Shown here: positions 60,988 through 64,000 of the stretch, piece by piece
How positions within the stretch are numbered: the stretch's first letter is position 1
Layout of the letters: every line of letters starts with the position of its first letter
Assembly (NCBI RefSeq): GCF_006715395.1
Contig: NZ_VFNC01000002.1
Location: forward strand, 3,782,001 to 3,846,000
Reading direction: 5' to 3'
DNA length: 64,000 nt
Origin: Streptomyces sp. SLBN-31
Lineage (GTDB): Bacteria; Actinomycetota; Actinomycetes; Streptomycetales; Streptomycetaceae
Notes under the pieces: generated by a model
Databases searched by the model: none
Told to the model about the DNA's origin: nothing
What the model saw: the letters and a program-made list of their open reading frames with translations, nothing else
Made by a program: the position numbers and the translations under genes

Positions 60988-62286
60988 TCACCGGGTGCGT
61001 CGGCCCGGCATGAACGTGAAGACCGCCGCGCCCAGGAGGACCGAGGTGCCCGCCACCAGGCCGAGGGCCTTCAGGGCGCCGTGGTCGCTCGAGCCCGTTT
61101 CCGCCAGGCCGCCGCCGGACGACGAGGACGTGCCGCCGGACGACGAGGTGCCGCCCGAGGCGCCGCTCGCCTGCTGGGTGGTGTCCAGGGTCAGGGAGAC
61201 CGCCGTCCTGTCCGGCTTGCAGGTGGTGGTCGTGCCCAGGGCGTTGATCGTCAGGACGCCCGGGGAGAGGGTCGAACTGCCGCTGGCGCCGGGCTTGTAG
61301 GTGCCCGTCAGGTCCGGGATCTCGATCGGGTCGCCCGACTTGATGGCCTTGGAGTTGGTCGGCCCCTCCACATGCACCGTGCCCTTGTCGGCGCCGCCGA
61401 GGACGACCTCCATGGAGGGCTTGACCGATCCCGCCGGGATGTCGGCGGGGCTCTCCATCACCGACTTCTTGAACTGCACGGTGAGGCCGAAACTGCCGCC
61501 GTCCTTCTTAGCGTTGATCTGGATGGGCGAGGTGGCCTTCTTCTCGCCGATCGGGGACTGGCAGGTGTAGGGGATGTCGACCTCCTTGCCGGTGAAGTCG
61601 GTCTGGCCGTCACCGGTGCCGTCGCTCGGGGACGCGGAGGCGGAGGCCGAGTCGGTCGCGGACGGCGTGTCCGTGGGAGTCGCCGAGGAGGTGTCCGTCG
61701 GCGTCGCGGACGTCGTACCCCCGTCGCCCGGCGCCACCTCGATCGTGGCCGCCTTCTGCACCGTCTCCTTCGGCGTGCACTTGGTGTCCGTCGACATGGC
61801 GTTGACCGTGTACGCGTCCGGCGTCAGCGTCACCTCGCCGGTCGTCGTCAGCTTCAGGGTGCCCTTCATGTCGGACAGCACCATGTTGCCGCCCTTGGGG
61901 ATCGCCGGGTTCTCCCGCGGCCCCTGCATCGCGATGTCCGCGGTCTGCGCACCGGCCGCCTTCAGGGTGCCGGACGGCTGCACGGAGTTGGCGGGCAGGT
62001 CGATGATGTCCGGGTTCTTGGAGGCGGCCTGGACGAACTTCCACACGACGTTCACGGTGTCGCCGACCTTCGCGGTGGCCGGCGCGGTGATCTCGACCTT
62101 GGTGGTGCCGTCGACGGGATCGATGCCGGCGGGCGGCACGCAGTGCGTCGCGAACGACACCTCCGCGGCCTGCGCGGACCCGGCGGCCAGCCCCAGCAGG
62201 GCCCCGGCGCCGCCGACCACCAGCGCGACACCCGCCGCGAGCGGCCTCCCTCTGCCGGCCGGTGTGACTCTCCTTCGCTTGCTCAC
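60988..62286 (-). CDS. LAETG-motif surface protein, predicted class E sortase substrate
   Basis: 432 residues from GTG (GGAAGGG 6-8 nt upstream). A signal peptide of about 40 residues, then two homologous beta domains (about 42-175 and 215-355) joined by a Ser/Thr/Asp/Pro linker rich in SATPTDT repeats, a Gly/Ser-rich stretch, the sorting signal LAETG near residue 390, a membrane segment, and the basic tail GRRTR. LAxTG is the class E sortase motif in Streptomyces. Each domain has a paired cysteine. Start overlaps the stop of the next gene upstream. Confidence 0.88.
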   Translation of the reverse strand: MSKRRRVTPAGRGRPLAAGVALVVGGAGALLGLAAGSAQAAEVSFATHCVPPAGIDPVDGTTKVEITAPATAKVGDTVNVVWKFVQAASKNPDIIDLPANSVQPSGTLKAAGAQTADIAMQGPRENPAIPKGGNMVLSDMKGTLKLTTTGEVTLTPDAYTVNAMSTDTKCTPKETVQKAATIEVAPGDGGTTSATPTDTSSATPTDTPSATDSASASASPSDGTGDGQTDFTGKEVDIPYTCQSPIGEKKATSPIQINAKKDGGSFGLTVQFKKSVMESPADIPAGSVKPSMEVVLGGADKGTVHVEGPTNSKAIKSGDPIEIPDLTGTYKPGASGSSTLSPGVLTINALGTTTTCKPDRTAVSLTLDTTQQASGASGGTSSSGGTSSSSGGGLAETGSSDHGALKALGLVAGTSVLLGAAVFTFMPGRRTR

Positions 62287-63371
62287 GTCGTTCCCTTCCT
62301 GGTGGGAGTCGTGGGACTCGTCGGACTGTCGTCGTGCGGTGCGGAGAGCCGACCGGCCGTGTTCGGATCGGAGTCCGGGGTGAACCACGGCAGGGTCGAA
62401 GGGGTCGGGGGCGCCGCGTGGGCGCCCGGCTTCTGGTTGCCCAGACCCGGCAGGCGCAGGGCCAGTTCGGGCAGGCGCAGCCCGCGGTGCCGCAGGCCCC
62501 CGGCACGGCGGGGCCGCACCCGGTCCACGATCGCCATCCCGGCGCGGAAGAGCGCCGCCGGCACCACCAGGCAGACCAGGACCCAGAACAGGGTCACGCC
62601 CCAGGGCCGGCCCACGCCCCAGGGCTTCTCGGCGAGGACCTTCCCGCCGTACCTCAGGGAGACCGTGTAGTCGCCGTGCGCGCCCGCCGCGAGTTCGACG
62701 GGCAGCTTGATCTGCGCCTTCTTCCCGGAGCCGAGGGTGCCGCGCCACTCCTGGTCCTCCCACTGGGGCGCGAACACGCCGTGGGAGGTGCCCACCTGGA
62801 AGACCGGGTTCCTGATCGGGGAGGTGCCGACGTTGCCGACGGTGAAGACGAGGGTGCGCGAGGGCGGTGCGCCGAACCAGGTGAGCAGGCCGCTGGAACC
62901 CTCGAGCCGGGTGTCGGTCAGGATCGACAGGCGCCCGCCGGAGGGCTGGGCCGGCAAGGGCTCCACGGCGTGCCCGGCCACCTTCAGGACGGCGTCCGCC
63001 TGCGCCTTCGCGCCCTCCACGGTCGCCACGTGCACCACGCACGGGCAGGGCACCGGCGGCTCGGCGACGGGCAGTTTCCTGGTGAAGCCGCCCTTGGCGT
63101 CGGTGGTGACGGCCCGCCCGTCGCCGTTGGCACAGGAGTTGGTGCCGCCGATCACACCGCGCGAGGGCGTGGACTGTCCGCAGACCAGCATCATCAGCAG
63201 CGCGTGCGGCCGCCAGCCGCTGCCGCCGACGGTGACCGAACCCCCGGTCCCGGCCTGGGACTTGGAGAGCTTCACGCTCGGTCCGTCCGCCGCCGCCGTC
63301 CCCGCCGTCAGCGGCAGCAGGAGCAGCGCGAACACCGCCAGCAGCGCGACCGTCCTCACCTTGCCGTTCAC
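62283..63371 (-). CDS. Secreted/membrane protein with Ig-like domain (function unknown)
   Basis: 362 residues from GTG. A signal peptide (VRTVALLAVFALLLLPLTAG) precedes a domain of about 110 residues with VKLSKSQAGTGGSVTVGGSG and paired cysteines (SCANGDG, VPCPCVV), which recalls an Ig-like fold such as neocarzinostatin or DUF11-type. A second extracellular domain follows, then one membrane helix (LFWVLVCLVVPAALFRAGMA, about 280-300) and a cytosolic tail. It overlaps both neighbours by 4 bases. Confidence 0.75.
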   Translation of the reverse strand: MNGKVRTVALLAVFALLLLPLTAGTAAADGPSVKLSKSQAGTGGSVTVGGSGWRPHALLMMLVCGQSTPSRGVIGGTNSCANGDGRAVTTDAKGGFTRKLPVAEPPVPCPCVVHVATVEGAKAQADAVLKVAGHAVEPLPAQPSGGRLSILTDTRLEGSSGLLTWFGAPPSRTLVFTVGNVGTSPIRNPVFQVGTSHGVFAPQWEDQEWRGTLGSGKKAQIKLPVELAAGAHGDYTVSLRYGGKVLAEKPWGVGRPWGVTLFWVLVCLVVPAALFRAGMAIVDRVRPRRAGGLRHRGLRLPELALRLPGLGNQKPGAHAAPPTPSTLPWFTPDSDPNTAGRLSAPHDDSPTSPTTPTRKGTT

Positions 63372-64000
63372 GTCACCGCTCCCGTCAACTCGACATGCGC
63401 GTGCGGGCGTTCGGGGGCTTCCTCGGCCGGACGACGCCTGCGCCGCAGCAGTCGTACGAGGAGCAGCGCGCCGCCCGCCGTCACGCCGCCCGCGGCCCCC
63501 GCCACCCCGCTCCAGGGCACGAACCGGGCCGACGCGGCGGCCGAGCCCTTCGCGCCGCCGGGTGCCGTCGCCGTCACCCGGACGTCGACCGCGTCCAGGG
63601 CGGGGTGGTCGCGCCAGGGCTCGGTCAGGCGCAGCCGGCGGCCGGGCGCGAGGCGGACCGGCAGGGTGCGCGGAGCACGGTCGAGGACCGGGCCGAGCAG
63701 GCCGTCCGCGTGCACGGCGAGGGTCGGTACCAGGGTGGTCGTACCCCGGTTGACCAGGTCGTACGTGATGCGGTCGGCGTGCACGGCGACATGCTCGACG
63801 GTCACCGCGGACAGCCGCGGTCCGCCCGCCCGCAGGCGGAGCGCGGCCGTGACCGTGCGGCCGTCCTGGTCGCGGGCGACGATCTCGCCGCTGCGGTCGC
63901 CGCGCGCGCTGACGGTGAAGGGGATGTCGGCGCGGGTGCGGGCGGGCACGCGGACGCGGCTCCACGCGAACACGGCCCGGACACCCCGGCCGCTGAGCCG
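63368..64000 (-). CDS. Membrane-anchored extracellular protein (5' end outside window)
   Basis: The frame runs through the right edge, so the N-terminus is missing. The visible 210 residues form beta-rich domains (VSARGDRSGEIVARDQDG, LAPGRRLRLTEPWRDHPA), a single C-terminal membrane helix (VAGAAGGVTAGGALLLVRLL) and a basic tail. The layout recalls DUF916/WxLIP-type proteins of Firmicutes, without proof of homology. It is first in the three-gene coupled set and overlaps the next gene by GTGA. Confidence 0.7.
   Translation of the reverse strand, partial: RLSGRGVRAVFAWSRVRVPARTRADIPFTVSARGDRSGEIVARDQDGRTVTAALRLRAGGPRLSAVTVEHVAVHADRITYDLVNRGTTTLVPTLAVHADGLLGPVLDRAPRTLPVRLAPGRRLRLTEPWRDHPALDAVDVRVTATAPGGAKGSAAASARFVPWSGVAGAAGGVTAGGALLLVRLLRRRRRPAEEAPERPHAHVELTGAVT

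Overview
The window is GC-rich chromosomal DNA from a Streptomyces-type actinomycete. The signs are very high third-position GC, frequent GTG/TTG starts, a 16S-23S-5S operon without spacer tRNAs, an 87-residue WhiB, F420 genes, a LAETG sorting signal and many stop/start-overlapping genes. From memory, gene content and order match the Streptomyces region around sahH, manA/manB, whiB and fbiA/fbiB. Much of it is also syntenic with the Mycobacterium region from sahH to purK (roughly Rv3248c-Rv3277). It looks like core chromosome: no insertion sequence, phage, integrase, CRISPR array or tRNA was seen.

Layout. 1-2205: 3' part of a MoxR ATPase and an overlapping DUF58 gene. 2316-7452: rRNA operon on the minus strand, with its promoter region up to about 7970. 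8017-10701: SpoIIM-like and RDD membrane proteins and a hypothetical gene. 10844-13561: ahcY and a cation efflux gene. 13684-17981: manA, a SIS protein, a Trm112-like protein and manB, supplying mannose-1-phosphate. 18103-20317: lactate permease and DUF3499. 20614-26247: a degenerate zincin-like protein, DUF5719 and a 1215-residue glycosyltransferase. 26421-27873: whiB, divergent from cysteine dioxygenase. 27908-31238: fbiA, fbiB and a DNA glycosylase. 31493-35081: GDP-mannose pyrophosphorylase-like gene, peptidoglycan-recognition amidase and TIGR03089. 35248-46686: six LytR-CpsA-Psr (LCP) genes, interrupted by a glycosyltransferase and a thioesterase. 46679-51195: frameshifted HAD gene, Cys-rich copper-storage-like protein, acyl-CoA dehydrogenase, UDP-glucose dehydrogenase-like gene and a CGNR regulator. 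51304-57005: two VOC genes, two M19 dipeptidase-family genes (one lacking all metal ligands), purE, purK and gtrA. 57049-60918: two-component system and a POT peptide transporter. 60988-64000: three coupled cell-surface genes, the last cut by the window edge.

Much of the region serves the envelope. ManA, ManB and the ManC-like enzyme make GDP-mannose, the UDP-glucose dehydrogenase makes UDP-glucuronate, several glycosyltransferases and GtrA could use them, and the LCP proteins probably attach the resulting polymers to peptidoglycan.

The most interesting signal is the 5' leader of the cysteine dioxygenase gene. It contains a previously unlisted 34-codon ORF ending in CSCCCSSC, followed at once by a hairpin and then a terminator-like hairpin, which suggests cysteine-tRNA-dependent attenuation of a cysteine-degrading enzyme. 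A second terminator-like leader precedes the POT transporter. Other points are the M19 paralogue that lost five metal ligands, operator-like repeats between the CGNR regulator and the VOC genes, and the sortase-type surface operon at the right edge.
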